The notes: generated by a model from the letters alone, not told the origin. Shown: positions 1-11,875, counted from the first letter of the stretch. The stretch is DNA of 64,000 nt from Phascolarctos cinereus (GCF_002099425.1 NW_018343984.1:18463501-18527500), one strand, 5' to 3'. A program made the numbers and translations.

Positions 1-740
1 TCAATTTCTTTCCTAAACTATTGCACCCAAAACTAATCACAGAACTCCTGATTTGGTCTAACCAGGGTGGAGTATATTTCAGTTATCACCTTCTTTTTCT
101 TGGAAATTATGTCTCTCTTAATGAAAGCTGAGATTATATTAGCCTCTTTTTTTAGCTTCCAGATCATACTACTCATTCATATTGAGTTTGCCACCCACTA
201 AACACCTAGATTATTTTCAGGCAAACTGCTGCCTAACCAAGCCTTTCCCATCTTGTGCTTGTGAGAATGATTTTTTTTTAATCCAAGTATAAGACTTTAC
301 ATTTATCTCTACTGCATTTCATCTGATTAGATTCAGCCCAATGCTTTAGCCTGTCAAGATTATTTTGATTATTCCCAACAGGAATTGGCTCTTCCTCCTA
401 GCTATGGGTCAGCAGCAAATTTGACAAGTGTGCCATCTAGGCCTTTATCTATGTCATTGACAAAAAGGTTGAACAGAATAGGGCTGCGCAGAGTGCTGGA
501 GTATTCTGCTGTCCACCTGTTAACTTGACATGGAACCATTAATCACTGATCTTTGAGTTCCATCATTCAGCTAGATCTGAATCCTTCTAACTGCAGAGCA
601 TCTAATCCATATCCATAAAAAATAGCATGAAAATACTCTATCAGATGCTTAATTAAAATCTAGTCAAGTCACACATACGCTGTTCTCCCAATCATTTAAT
701 TTAATAAGGCAAAGTCCTACCACTGAATTCAAAAAAATCA
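1..740 (-). mobile_element. CR1/L3-type LINE fragment (reverse transcriptase end)
   Basis: The minus strand reads as the C-terminal part of a CR1-clade reverse transcriptase and the adjoining 3' region. Near 395-435 the minus strand gives LDGTLVKFAADP, matching the family motif LSKFADDTKL with one Asp replaced. Nearby minus-strand text gives LFNLFVNDIDKG, the usual block just before it. The part at 1-320 matches the mammalian L3 3' region as I remember it. It is dead, with a changed catalytic FADD motif and several frame breaks, and it runs off the window's left edge. Confidence 0.75.
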
Positions 741-754
741 AGTAAGTCTATTAT

Positions 755-1160
755 TAAGTTTCTGCTATATGCCAGGTAGTATGCTAAGCACTGGAGATAC
801 AATGAAAGGCAAAAACAGTCCTTGGTCTCAAGAAGTGTACAATCTAATAGGGAAGATAACATGCAAGCAACTACATACAAGCAAGATATAGATGGTATGC
901 ATTGGAGATAATCAAAAAAGGGAAGGCACTAGTATTCAGGGGATCAGGAAAGGCTCCCTCTAAAAGGTAGGATTTTAACTAGGCCTTGAAAGAAGGAAGC
1001 CAATGAAACCATGTGATGGTGATAAGAAGGGAGATGATTCCAGGCATAGAGGACAGGCAGTAAAAATGCCTGGAGCCAGGAGATGGTGTGTCTTCTGCAA
1101 AGAAGAGCAAGGAGATCTGTACAAGGGCAAAAAATGGGAGTTCTAGATAGATAACAATTC
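755..1160 (+). repeat. ancient interspersed repeat, family U (unnamed)
   Basis: This text recurs about ten times in the window, always in this orientation. It reads: size of the range, then 'gatacaatgaaaggcaaaa', then 'aggacaggcagtaaaaatgc'. Other copies are at 6235, 18085, 19745, 40420, 46978, 49012, 49565, 56580 and 61095. I recognise it as an old repeat found widely in mammals but cannot name it. No coding capacity is evident. Confidence 0.55.
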
Positions 1161-1421
1161 AAGTGCAGAAGATCTGAGGATGTTAGTGTTTACAAACCTC
1201 CTATGAGTTCATAATATGCTATAGTACAAAAAAAAAAAGTACCTTTGGCTGCATTAAGAGTCAGAGTATCTAGAAGGAGAGATATGATAATCCTGGAGTA
1301 CTATGCCCTCCATGGACAGACCACAACTGGAAAACTGAGTTATGTTATAGACAACACATTGATGACATTGGACACAGCAAAGTGTCTAAAGGAGGGCAGC
1401 TAAACCAAGCTACCTTGTTGG

Positions 1422-1574
1422 GGTTTTTTTTTTTAAGGCAATTGAGGTTAAGTGACTTGCCCAGGGTCACACAGCTAGTAAGTATCAAGGGTTTGGTCTG
1501 AGGCCAGATTTGAACTCAGGTCCATCCTGACTTCAGGGCCAGTTGCTCTATCTACTGCGCCACCTAGCTGCCCC
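1422..1574 (-). mobile_element. tRNA-derived SINE, WSINE1-like
   Basis: The poly-T start (the SINE tail in reverse) leads into aggcaattgaggttaagtg and ends in cacctagctgcccc, the reversed SINE head. It is full length at about 150 bp. The flanks share aagctac on both sides, a possible short target-site duplication. Confidence 0.85.
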
Positions 1575-1575
1575 T

Positions 1576-2454
1576 ACTAAGCTACGTTATATGGAAGAGA
1601 GATCAGTTTTGATCTTCCTTAAGGAGTGAAAGCTGGAAGTTGCAAAGAGGAAGATTTTGCTTCAACATGTGATGTATAAAAAGTTCAAGAAAAATAATTT
1701 CTGTTGAATTAACTCTTTTATTAATCATGCTAAAAGGGTCAGTGACATTCTCCGATGCCAAAGCCCCTTCATGGAACCTACTCAATGCTTCGCATTGGCA
1801 GAGTGGGTGTCCCTGAGAGTGGCAATTGACTCTGATTGGTTAACAAGTAATGGGAGAGAATGACTTATAATGAAAGGGGGACCCATTCAAATGAAGGTCT
1901 GGGAGATCTGACTTTGATAATATAATTTACTTCCAAGCCACCCCCAGCTTTGGGTGATCTAGACGAAGGGTCTATTTCCACCCAAACTGGAGTAGAACAC
2001 AGTGGATTTCCCCACCTGAACAAAGTTGAGGAGAAAGTTAATCCATGGTCATTATCAGCAATGTCTTTCAGGTGCTGGGTTGGGCTAGTAGAGAAGAAGG
2101 TTTCAGAGAGGGATAAATCCTGCTTCTTCCCAATATCAACAATTACTTATTTAGTAATCATTTCCCTCAAATATATGGAAAAAGCTAATTATTGGAGACA
2201 TGAATAAATAGAATGGGCTCCAAACAGAGTCTGGAAGACATTTGTCAAGGAGATTCCTGCTGTGTTAGTCAATCTTTCCAGCTCAAACACTCTGTAATTC
2301 TGTAATCAGAGAGTTTAGATTATTTGTACAGCATTCTCATCTACTCCTTTGCCCTACCTTCATCCCAGCTACACTCTTCTCATCTTTTAACTGCACCATG
2401 TCAATGTGGGGAGGCGTTGTTTATATTGTTTTGTGTGTTGCTTTTTAAATGTTC
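1576..2454. other. stretch with no recognised gene or repeat
   Basis: I see no repeat family and no exon here. An 85-codon open frame at 1950-2207 (+) has no recognisable domain and no splice context, and is probably chance. Confidence 0.4.
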
Positions 2455-2525
2455 TGAAATCTTCAAAGCACAATGCTTTGTACATAGTGTTTAATAAATG
2501 CTTTTTTCATTTATTCATTTATTTG
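2455..2525 (+). mobile_element. L2/MIR-type 3' tail fragment
   Basis: The string tacatagtgtttaataaatg followed by repeated attcatt units is the hallmark of the shared L2/MIR 3' end. Confidence 0.6.
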
Positions 2526-2829
2526 TCATGCATGAGTCCTGCAAACCCAAAACCTGATTAACAGGTAGTCACTATAGGTACTTAGGGTTTCCCTGCCCTT
2601 CTCCTTCTGCTAGCAGCTTATAGAGGTTGTATCCCTTCTTTTTCACCTTGTCCCAGCCCCAAGAAAGCCTGGGATGGGATCAGATATGGCAAGAATGGTC
2701 TTGGAAAGAGGATGGAGGAGGAGAAAATCTCAAGTACTTTGCCACTTCCTTACTCTGACCTGCTCTTCCAAATATGATTATTAACTCCCCCAGCATTGGC
2801 CTCCTTAGAAGTGTTTTCATTTTTAAAAA

Positions 2830-2984
2830 TATTATTATTATTATTTTGGTTAGGCAGTCGAGGTTGAGTGACTTGCCCAGGTGCACACAGCTAGTAAGTT
2901 TCAAGTGTCTGAGGTCAAATTTGAACTCAGGTCCTCCTGACTCCAAGGCCAGAGCTCTATCTACTGCACCACCTATCTGCCCCC
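2830..2984 (-). mobile_element. tRNA-derived SINE, WSINE1-like
   Basis: It begins with an ATT-rich tail and contains gagtgacttgcccaggtgca and tttgaactcaggtcctcctg. It ends at the reversed head cacctatctgcccc. An open frame crossing it is a repeat translation. Confidence 0.85.
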
Positions 2985-3834
2985 AGAAATGTTTTCAACC
3001 TGCCTCCAATGTCCCCAACTCATCTGTTCTGCTTCCTTCCCATGTAAATACTAGAACTGCCAACCTACCCAGTTTCTGTGACATAATGCCCAGGGCAACT
3101 GTCTTATTGGCGTTCCTCTGAGAAGTGAGACAGTCATTTTCTTATTCTTTCTGTGCTCCATTCAGCACCTATGTGTGAAACTGGCTTTTCAGTACTGGGT
3201 GGAGTCAAATTTAGTCTTTGCTCTCAAATATTTTTAATTCCATTCCACAAGTACTTATTATCTGCTACATGCTATGCTGAGCTAAGCTCTGGGGAAATAA
3301 AATCAATGAAACAGTGCCTTCCTTAAAGTAACTTAAACTAGTGTGTAAAATGAAGCTGTCCAATGAGCCCAGTCCTTAGGAGCACGTATAGAGTACTCAG
3401 TTGATTCACTTCCCATGTGGACTTTGCAGTATAACCAGATGTTCTGTAGTTATTTATAGTTTGCTTGCCACATGATGAAGGTATGGACATTTGATTAGTT
3501 GTATAGCCAGAAGTGGAGGCATTCAAAAGGCACCGCTCGGCTACGGTTTTCCCCTTGGTCTTTTTCCTGCTTGGCTTTATGTGGCAATGGGGTGAGGCAA
3601 GCAGCCTCAGGTTCTCTCCATCTGAAGCTGACTTCTGACTTGTGAATAGTTTCTTTGTGTTTATTCTTTTCTATTCAGGTGAAATAGATTGGAGATGGCT
3701 ATGACCTTGTGAGCTTCAAAAAGTCAGGAGAGTGAGTCTCCAGAGTCCAGGGAATGGATACTATGATTGGATTTGCTGGAAGCCAGAGGGTAAGGAGTAA
3801 AGTCTTTTTTCTGGGGGACTGGGGGGAAGAGTGA
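2985..3834. other. stretch with no recognised gene or repeat
   Basis: I recognise nothing apart from a possible family U-like piece near 3240-3310 (tattatctgctacatgctat). Short open frames here look like chance. Confidence 0.35.
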
Positions 3835-3957
3835 AGGCAATCAGGGTTAAGTGACTTGCCTAGGGTCACACAGCTAGTACATGTCAGGCTGGATTTGAAC
3901 TCAGGTCTTCTGGACTCCAGGGCTGCTGCTCCATCCACTGCAACTACCTAGCTACCC
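3835..3957 (-). mobile_element. tRNA-derived SINE, WSINE1-like, slightly shortened
   Basis: It contains gttaagtgacttgcctaggg and ends at the reversed head (ctacctagctacc). The middle lacks some bases compared with neighbouring copies. Confidence 0.8.
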
Positions 3958-3964
3958 TGAGTGA

Positions 3965-5545
3965 AATCTTTTTTTTTTTAATTTATGGAATAAAACAAGC
4001 ATTTCCATAACATAGTACAATAAAAAAAAAAGATGATTGCACATGAGAAGGCAAATCCACTATGCACAACTCACTGTTCCTTTCAAATATGCAACAAAAT
4101 TATCGTGTAAATTTCCTCTTTTTTTCTTCCCTCCTCTCACTTATCCTAGAGATGGCTACCATTAGACACAAATAGGTATGTGTGTGTACACATACATACA
4201 TTCATACGTCTGTTTATCAGTTCTTTTTCTGTATGCAGATAGCGTCTTTCTTCATATGTCCTTTATAGTTAATTTGGGTATTTATAATAGTCAGAATACC
4301 TTAGTTGCATAACATTGTTGTTAAAACAATATTGCTGTTACTATATACAATGTTCTCTTGGTTCTGTTCATTTCACTCTTCATTATTTCATGCAAGTCTT
4401 TCCAGGTTTTTCTAAAATCATTGAGCTCATCATTTCTTATAGCATAGTAGTATTCCATCACAATCATATACCACAACTTGTTCATCCATTCCCCAGTTGA
4501 TGGGCATCTCACAGTTTCCAGTTCTTTGCCACCACAAAGAGAGCTGCTATAAACATTTTAGAATATAGAGGTTATTTTCCTTTCTAATTATCTTCAGAAA
4601 TAGACCAAGTCGTGGTATTGCTGGGTCAAAGGGTATAGGTAGTTTAATAACTCTTTGGGCATAATTTCAGATTGCTCTCCAAAATGATTGGATCAGTTTA
4701 CAATTCCACCAACAATGAATTAGTGTCCCAATTTTTCCACATTGCTTCCAACATTTGTTACTCTTCCCTTCTATCATTTTAGCCAATCTGGTAGGTGTAA
4801 AATGATATCTCAAGGTTGTTTTAATATACATTTCTCTAATCAATAATGATTTAGAACATTTTTTCATATGACTATAAATTGTTTTTATTTCTTCATCAGA
4901 AAACTGCCTGTTCATATCTTTTGACCATTTATCAGTTGGGGAATAACTCGTATTCTTAAAGATTTGTCAAAGTTCTTTATTATGTTTTAGATATGAGACC
5001 TTTATCTGACAAACTGTCTATAAAATTTTTTCCCAATTTTCTGCTTTCCTTTTTTTTTTAGGCAATTGGGGTTAAGTGACTTGCCCAGGGTCACACAGCT
5101 AGTAAGTGTCAGGTGTTTGGTCTGAGGCTGGATTTGAACTCAGGTCCTCCTGTCTTCAGGGCCAGTACTCTATCCACTGTGCCACTTAGCTGCCCCTTCT
5201 GCTTTCCTTCTTAGCTACATTTGTTTTATTTGTATAAAATCTTTTTAAATTTAATGTAATTGAAATTATCCATTTTATACCTAACTCTGTCTCTTGTTTA
5301 TTCACCTATCCATAAGTCTGATAAGTAATTTGTTCTGTGTTCTTCTAATTTCTGGTAAAACCTCTCTTTATATCTAGGTCATGTATCCATTTTGACCTCA
5401 GCTTGGTAAATGGTATAAGATATTGGTCTATGACCAGTTTCCACCACACTGCTTTCTAGTTTTTCCCTAGTTTTTTTTTTACCAAATAATGAATTCTTAT
5501 CCCAAAATCTTAAGTCTTTACAGTTGTCAAAGACAAATATACCAA
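3965..5545 (-). mobile_element. LINE-1 3' part: ORF2 C-terminus and 3' UTR
   Basis: This is a 5'-truncated L1. On the minus strand 4667-4915 encodes MNRQFSDEEIKTIYSHMKKC and later LIHCWWNCKLIQSFWRAI, the L1 ORF2p C-terminal region. Then 4321-4512 encodes WYMIVMEYYYAIRNDELNDF, close to the ORF2 end. The two lie in separate frames, so the copy carries frameshifts and is inactive. The 3' UTR and poly(A) tail lie toward 3965. A SINE is nested at 5052-5196. Confidence 0.85.
5052..5196 (-). mobile_element. WSINE1-like SINE nested in the L1
   Basis: Exact 13 bp target-site duplications, ttctgctttcctt, lie at 5039-5051 and 5197-5209. This fixes the edges and shows the SINE landed in an already resident L1. 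Confidence 0.93.
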
Positions 5546-5559
5546 GTGAAATCGTAGAT

Positions 5560-5850
5560 GACCTGATCAATCCAGGCCAGCAGTAGCAGAAAGGCAGATT
5601 CATCCACTTATCAGCAACGCCACATTTGGAAGTGAGCTTGGTTGGGGCAAATGCCCTGAAGAAAGTATGTTGTCAGAACCCACTCTTCCCAGGGACTGAG
5701 GTGGCATAGAGGAAAGGGTGCCCAATGATGTTGAGGGGAAATAGTTGTACATCTTCATAGTAAATATCTCTTTGTAAAAGCTAATTGATACTAATTTGTT
5801 TAATAGAAGTGGAGTGCTAATTATTGGCTGCTAACAGTGATGCTAACACA
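5560..5850 (+). repeat. LTR-like fossil, related to copies at 23.1 and 35.2 kb
   Basis: It shares the ordered words 'gactgaggtggcatagagg' and 'tttgtaaaagctaatt' with the longer copies near 23500-24010 and 35700-35830. Those copies look like a solo LTR family. This copy is partial and decayed, and its edges are approximate. Confidence 0.45.
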
Positions 5851-6017
5851 CATGCATGTACTGCACCACCACCCTTAATGAGGGATCAATCCAATAGCAT
5901 TAAAGGAAGATACTCCCAACTGCTCAGGAGTCCCCCAAAACCCTGAGTGGGGAGACATAACTGGTCTACCTCTGGAAGAGAAGTTCAGAGTCAATGCTGT
6001 ACTATGAATAAATGAAT

Positions 6018-6226
6018 GCAGGAAACAGCTAGATAGCTCAATGGATAGAATGCTGGGCTGAGAGTTAGGAAAACCTAAGTTCAAATACTGCTTCAGATAT
6101 TTACAAACAGTGTGACCTTGGGCAAGTCACTTAGCCTCAGTTTCCTCATTTGTAAAATGAAGATGTAGGACCCAATAGGCTCTAAGGTCCTTTCTAGCTC
6201 AAAATCTATAATTCTATGATTCTAAG
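6018..6226 (+). mobile_element. MIR/CORE-type SINE
   Basis: A tRNA-like head (cagctagatagctcaatgga) is followed by gggcaagtcacttagcctca, a CORE-like stretch (cctcatttgtaaaatgaaga), and a tail ending tctataattctatgattcta. A sister copy lies at 45505-45703. Confidence 0.75.
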
Positions 6227-6234
6227 TGTTAGAA

Positions 6235-6370
6235 GCTAAGTATTTGTATATCAGTATTCTAAGTACACATGGTAGATACTGTACTGAGCACTAGTGATAT
6301 AAATGCAAAGTAAAACAGTATATGCCCTCAAAGAGCTTATATTCTAAGAGAGAGGAGATAAAACATAGGG
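6235..6370 (+). repeat. family U fragment
   Basis: It contains ccctcaaagagcttatattc preceded by actgagcactagtgatataa, the 5' part of family U. Confidence 0.5.
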
Positions 6371-6477
6371 GAGTAGTGGCCAGAGAAGGGTGTTTTGGTT
6401 TAAGCAGTCAAAGTGAATTGATAGCGCCATTTTCAGAATCAATGGTAGTCTTTGTCCAGTCATTCTTCCCAGAAAAG

Positions 6478-6663
6478 GGCCAGCTAAGTGGCACAAGAGA
6501 TGGGGGGCTTGGCCTAGAGTCAGGAACATCTGAGTTCAAATCCAGCCTGAGACACTTCCTAGCTGTGTGGCCCTGGGCAAGTCACTTAACCTTGTTGCAC
6601 TCCAGTATCTTTGCCAAGAAAACTCCCAAATGGGGTCACAAAGAGTCAGCCATGACTGCACAG
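6478..6663 (+). mobile_element. tRNA-headed SINE with RTE/BovB-like 3' end
   Basis: The tRNA-like head is followed by gggcaagtcacttaacctt. The 3' end reads aaatggggtcacaaagagtc, close to the BovB/RTE 3' terminus, implying mobilisation by an RTE LINE. The central 'cctcagtttcctcatctgtaa' block seen in sister copies is missing. Confidence 0.75.
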
Positions 6664-6774
6664 CAACTTCCCAGAGCAAGAGGTGGAAGGAGCAAGTAAC
6701 AGTCCAGGTCTGGGGTGAGCTAGAGGTGCAGGGACTCCCACCAGTAAAAGAAGACAAAGATTTTAAGAGTCAGA

Positions 6775-6882
6775 AATTAGATTGTGAGCTCTTTGAGGGT
6801 AGGGACTAGCTTTTGCTTCTTCTTGAATCCCCAGAGTACATAGTAGGCACTTAAATGCTTGTTGGTTTGATTGATTGAAGTG
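6775..6882 (+). mobile_element. L2/MIR-type 3' tail
   Basis: It reads gattgtgagctctttgaggg, then acatagtaggcacttaaatg and a run of gatt units, the L2-type 3' terminus. Confidence 0.65.
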
Positions 6883-6899
6883 AGGAAGGGAAGAGGAGT

Positions 6900-8019
6900 A
6901 TTTTAATAGGCAAATAATGTCTTAGTATTATTATAAAAATAGTTTGATCTCACAGAGATGCCAGGGATCCGTAGACCATTCTTGGAGTGCTGGTGATCTA
7001 CAAGAATGAGTTTTGAACAAGCTTTCTGTCTGCTTTTTCTTACTTGGACTTGGTTGGGGGGGGGAAGGAAGGAGGGAGGATGGAGTGAGGGAGGCCCTTC
7101 TGGAAGGGGATGGGAAAAGGAGATCCCTGAAGGAGAAACACATGGCCAGCAGCCTGTGCATCCCCTCGAGAGCCTGAGAGGGAAATACTTAGACCTCAAG
7201 TTTCCGGCTGACTTCTTTCTGTCTTTCTGTGTCCTGTTCTGAGCAGAGGTCAGAGGTTAGCAATCCGGAGAATGACTGTTTGTAGCCTTGGGAGTTACTT
7301 TGTGGTCAACCTAAATTTGAGAGCTCCCAAGTTCAAGAGTCAGACTCCATACCAGGCTCCCAGAGGGAGACTTCCTTACGAGCTGTCTTCTCAGGGAAGG
7401 ACAGAGGACCCTCCGTGATATTGCCGACGGACAGGGGAGTTCTGCATCGGGCTGACCCTCCGTGATATTGCTGCAAATTGTTCAGTAGGTGCAGATCCAC
7501 AGGACCTGTAAGTAAAGAATATCTGTTTAGGCAGTCCCACTGTGCCATCATCTTGCAGCAGAGAAGTTGGCTTGGCAAATTGAGTGTTTTATGTCTCTGG
7601 TATTTGTTCAGATTCACCTGTGAGTCTTACGTGTTTTTGGTGGTGGGTGAAATAGAGGCTGTCCCAGACCTGATAGTCATATTGACAACCTTGGTGAAAG
7701 GGGAACCTGTTTTCTATTTGGGGGAAACCCTAGACATAAGGCCTACCTGAGCTTTGTTTTAGAGATTTTTCTAGAGTTTTACTCTGGGTTGGGGTATAAT
7801 GAGCCAAATTGAAAATTCAAGCCCTCTATGGTCAGCCCCAGTATTGAAACTGCTCCAGGTGAACCTATAGTTTTTGCAGGTCCCTGGGCCACAGGTGACA
7901 CTAGAATGTTTAAAGCAATAACAAAATCCTCAGTAACCTCATACTGGCTTTGTTCCACATAGTGTGGGAAAGGAAGCAGGCAGAGAATCCCTGGCATCCT
8001 TGGAAGGAAAAAAACCAAA
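6900..8019. other. mostly unassigned sequence with a short partial duplication
   Basis: A poly-G stretch lies at 7056-7064. The 18-mer gaccctccgtgatattgc occurs at 7407-7424 and 7454-7471, a 47 bp step, suggesting a small tandem duplication. The text at 7728-7770 resembles 56410-56455, hinting at a shared old repeat. No coding exon is supported. Confidence 0.4.
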
Positions 8020-9075
8020 TCACAGAATCTCAGAGCTAGAAGGACTCTCAGAAACTATCTACTCCAACTGATCCCTGAAATAAATGTCCCCTCCATTTCC
8101 CTTACCATTTCCTTCCTCACTGAGGTACCTGATATACTTATCTAGATTCTGCTTAAGTACTTGGGCTCTAGTTTCAGAGAGCTCATTACCTGGGGGAAGG
8201 AAGGTAGACATAGGGAAGCAGACATGTCCACAGAATCAAAAAATCTCTGAAAGTTTCTGAGAAACATCTAGTTCAATTTACACCTGAAAAAATTACTACC
8301 TTTACAACTTCCTTGAGAAGAAGTTATCCAGGCAATGTTTAATTAACTCCAGTGATAGAGAGCTCACTACTTTATGGGGCAGACATGTTCACAGAATCAA
8401 AAAATCTCAGAACGGGTTGCAAAGGATGCAAAAAAAAAAAAAAAGAAATTATTTGCCTCTCCTCCCTCAACATCCCTGACCAGTGGTCCTCTAGTTTCCT
8501 TGAAGACTTCTTGTGAATGGGACAGCTGGGGCAACATCCCATTCCATTTGGGGACAGCTTTTATTGTTAGAAAGTTTTATTTTAAATCGTTTAAATATGC
8601 CTTACTGTACTCTCCACCGCGTTTCTTCATTCTGTCCACTGGACTAAGCAGAACGTTTCTAGTCCCACTTCTACCTGACAGCCCTTCAAATTCTTAAACA
8701 CAGCTGTCATATCCTCTTTCTCCCCTCCAGACCCACCCCCGCCCAAGTCTTCTCTGGGTTTTGTGCCTTTCTTTGTATCCTCAGCATTTAACACAATTTC
8801 AAAAACATAGTAAGTGCTTAATAAATGCCAGTTGACTTGACTGACATGATTTCAGGGTCCTTCACCATCCTGGTTTCCTTCCTCTGTATGCTCTACAGTT
8901 TATCAATGTCTTTTCCAAAGTGTGGGGCCCAGAAATGAACACAACACTTTTAATGTGGTCAGCAGAGCATAGAGGGACAGTCGCCTCCTTATTTCTAGAA
9001 GGAATGCATCTCAATACAACCTAAGGTTACTTTAGCTGTGTAGCTGCTATATCACCCTGCTCCCCCATAGAACTT
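8020..9075 (-). mobile_element. CR1/L3 LINE, 3' region
   Basis: Key words such as ccttcaccatcctggtttcc, tttatcaatgtcttttccaa and gtggggcccagaaatgaaca match the mammal-wide L3 3' region as I remember it, read on the complementary strand. An internal step is duplicated: 8218-8247 and 8379-8408 are near-identical 30-mers 161 bp apart. No intact protein remains. An open frame at 8374-8697 (+) is a repeat translation. Confidence 0.75.
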
Positions 9076-9164
9076 GACTCCACTCCCCAGACTTTGTTAA
9101 GATAAACATACATATAGCATTCTTCCCTACTGTTAGACCTTTTGGGTTGATTTTTTAAAATCAC

Positions 9165-9292
9165 AATTCTATTAGATTGTAAGCTACTTCAGGGCAGAGA
9201 TTGCCATTTGCCTTTCTTTGTATCCCCAGCACTCAGCATAGTGCCTGGTACATAGTAGGCACTTCATAAATGTTGATTGAATGGGTGATTCC
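9165..9292 (+). mobile_element. L2/MIR-type 3' tail
   Basis: It reads tattagattgtaagctactt, then tttgtatccccagcactcag, then gcctggtacatagtaggcac, with an attgaatg end. Confidence 0.75.
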
Positions 9293-9434
9293 TCACTCAC
9301 CATGCTTCCTTTATTTTATTTCATGTACATGATGGGTTAATGGAGTCAGTTTCAGGTCTATCAAGGCTTTTGTGGAGTGGACTAGGAAATCTAACCACCA
9401 TGTATAATGTTTCCAGGGAAAAACCCTTTCTGGA

Positions 9435-9570
9435 CTCTAAACAACTCATTTTATAGATAAGGAGACTCATGCTCAAAGAGTTTGAATGACTTCTCCAAGG
9501 TCAGTAAGTATCAGAAATGGACTTTGAACCCAGGTCTTTCTGGCTCTGAGTCCAGCACTCTATCCTTATC
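9435..9570 (-). mobile_element. MIR-type SINE fragment
   Basis: It contains cattttatagataaggagac and tttgaacccaggtctttctg, the MIR core in reverse. Confidence 0.65.
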
Positions 9571-9634
9571 CTATTTGCAAATTGAAATAGTATATGTGTG
9601 CTTCCAGGAGCTTGACCCTCTGATGGGGGAATGG

Positions 9635-9878
9635 GGAAAAGGAATAAGCACTTATATAGCACCTACTATATGCCATGTACAAATATTATCTTGTTCTGAT
9701 CCTAATAATAGCCCTGGATGGTAGGTGCTGTTATTATCCTTATTCTACCGTTGAAGAAATTGATGCTAATTGACTTACCCAGCGCCATACAAATAGTAAG
9801 TGTATGAGGTCAAATTTGAACTCGGATATTCCTGACTCCAGGCCCATCCTTCTATCTACTGAACCACCTAGATGCCCC
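9635..9878 (-). mobile_element. CORE/MIR SINE with marsupial tRNA head
   Basis: It runs from cacctactatatgccatgta through the MIR core to the reversed head (gaaccacctagatgcccc). The full structure of this composite family is kept. Confidence 0.75.
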
Positions 9879-9879
9879 C

Positions 9880-10562
9880 ATTATTGATTGCCTCTTTATA
9901 TTGTATTTACTTCCTCAGGCCTTTGTACTGAGACTGGGAAGAATCAGTTAGTTAACTGGTTGCTGGAGAATCCAAAGGAAAAAAGGGAGTTCTGAATACT
10001 CTGGTGTCTCCCTATCTCTCTAGGGGACAAGTCCCAAGATAATACCAGGCCATTCTGTAGACCTTAAAGCTTATGACCTAATGAGAACACCAAGAGACAT
10101 CATTCCTGTTGGTTCAAAGCTTGGCCTCTGCACAAGAGTGGGGAACGTCCCCTGGGAGGTTACTCTAATTGGCTTTAAGAGGTGACATGTCTCTTTAGCC
10201 AAAACAGCTCAGAGAATAAATGGTCAGTAAGCCGGAGACCATAAATGAAGTCTTTGAAGATTTGAAGGGGAAAAAGTCTTTCCAAGAATTAAAAACAATG
10301 GTGGATCAACACATCTGAATTTCAAAAGGGGTTGATAACAGACATGAGGAAATCATTTGCATAACTGTTTCCAAACCATTTTGTTGCTTATATTTAAAAT
10401 GTGATTCTAATCTTTCAGTAGGAAAAAGGTTTGACCCCTTTAAGAAAAGACCTCTGAGGAACAGAGGGCTGCTCAAAAGCAGGAGGGAAGGAGAGGTTGA
10501 TTAAGCAGGGTTCAGCTAAAGTAGATCCTTAGAGCAGAAGAAGAGGGCCATATGCTTTAAAG
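9880..10562. other. stretch with no recognised gene or repeat
   Basis: I see no recognisable exon, RNA gene or repeat family. Confidence 0.35.
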
Positions 10563-10673
10563 CAAAGGTTCCCAAATTTGTTTGGCCTACTGCCCCCTTT
10601 AAAAGAAAATTACTCAGTGCCCCCCATGAAATCTAATTTCTTTAATCCTTTAATATTTTTTAAAATCAACATA

Positions 10674-10722
<49 letters not shown>

Positions 10723-11214
10723 TATGCATCTTAAATTTAATAATTTATTACAAATTTCTGGTTTTTCTCTTGCATTGAAATTTTGATGACACAATATTAC
10801 ATCATGTAACCATATAGTATAGCATTGTAAACAAGTCATTATAGGCACATATTCCTGCCAATGCATGCTGGACTTCCCAACAACATGCAACATGCTTGCC
10901 TGCCAACACTTGCTTGTTAAGACCTATTGGTGGACTTGACCACTAATCAATTATAACTTGCATTTTGTGGCTTTATTTGGAAAATAATGTAATTACTACA
11001 ACTTTAACTCTGTTACACAACAGATGAAACATGTATGAACAATTTTCCAAAATTTTCTTCTCTTCTCTTCTTTCCTTATGTTTCCACTGCCCCCTTATTT
11101 TTATTCAACACCCCTCAATTGCACCCGAGGCTACTATCATGGCCACCTGTCCCACTTCACCTTCCTCCGAGTAGTATCCCCCAGGGAGTGGTATCACCCC
11201 TTTTGGGAGCCTAT
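10563..11214 (+). mobile_element. non-autonomous hAT-type DNA transposon
   Basis: The left end caaaggttcccaaatttg and right end cttttgggagcctatc are imperfect inverted repeats of the hAT/Charlie type (CAGNGGTTCCCAAA). Both ends are rich in blocks of C: ctgccccctttaaaag on the left, gtatcccccagggagtgg on the right. A (TA)n run of about 20 units grew at 10679-10718. No transposase frame is visible. Confidence 0.65.
10679..10718. repeat. (TA)n microsatellite
   Basis: About twenty uninterrupted TA units, inside the hAT element. Confidence 0.95.
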
Positions 11215-11229
11215 CAAAAGGAAAAAGCA

Positions 11230-11875
11230 GTGGGCCATCAAAGGATTATTTTCTAGAGCTAGAAAAATATAATGAAATTCATATGGAGGAACAAAGGATC
11301 CAGGATTTCAATGGAATTCAAATGAAATAATGAAAGTGGGAAAGAAGAGGGTCTACTAATACCTGGCTGCAGACTACTGAACAGAACTCCAGTAGTCAAA
11401 ACCATTTGGCCGTGAGAGGAAGTGATGAGGCAGGCAGCATCATAGTAGCCCAGTGTTCAATAAACCCAAAGACCCCTGTTATTGGGGTAAATATTCACTT
11501 ACTATTTGACAAAAACACCTGTAGGAAAAGTGATAAGCAGTTTGGCAGAAATTTGGTTTAAACAGTGCCTGAAATCATATGCCAAGAGAAAGTTACAAGT
11601 GGATTTGGGTCACATCACATCACAAAAAAAATTGAGGAGCAAAGAAAAAAAAGAGAGGAAAGATTCATGAACAAACAAGAGAAAGAGGATCACAGGAAAT
11701 AAAATGGACAATTTTAATTATATACAATTGAAAAGTTTTAACACAAACAAGATCATAGTTAAAAGTAGGAAGGCGAACAGGTAACTGGGAAAATCTTTGC
11801 AGCAAATTTCTCTGTCAAAGGGCTCAAATCCAAGATGTATAAGGAACTGATTAAAATTTATAAGAACAGGAGCCT
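11230..11875 (+). mobile_element. LINE-1 ORF2 fragment
   Basis: It reads as the last third of L1 ORF2, with landmarks gttcaataaacccaaagacc and gtataaggaactgattaaaa in the expected order. It is truncated at both ends and broken in frame. Confidence 0.75.

Noticed and set aside
4321-4915. Host gene on the minus strand
   Set aside because: The protein text is L1 ORF2p C-terminus.
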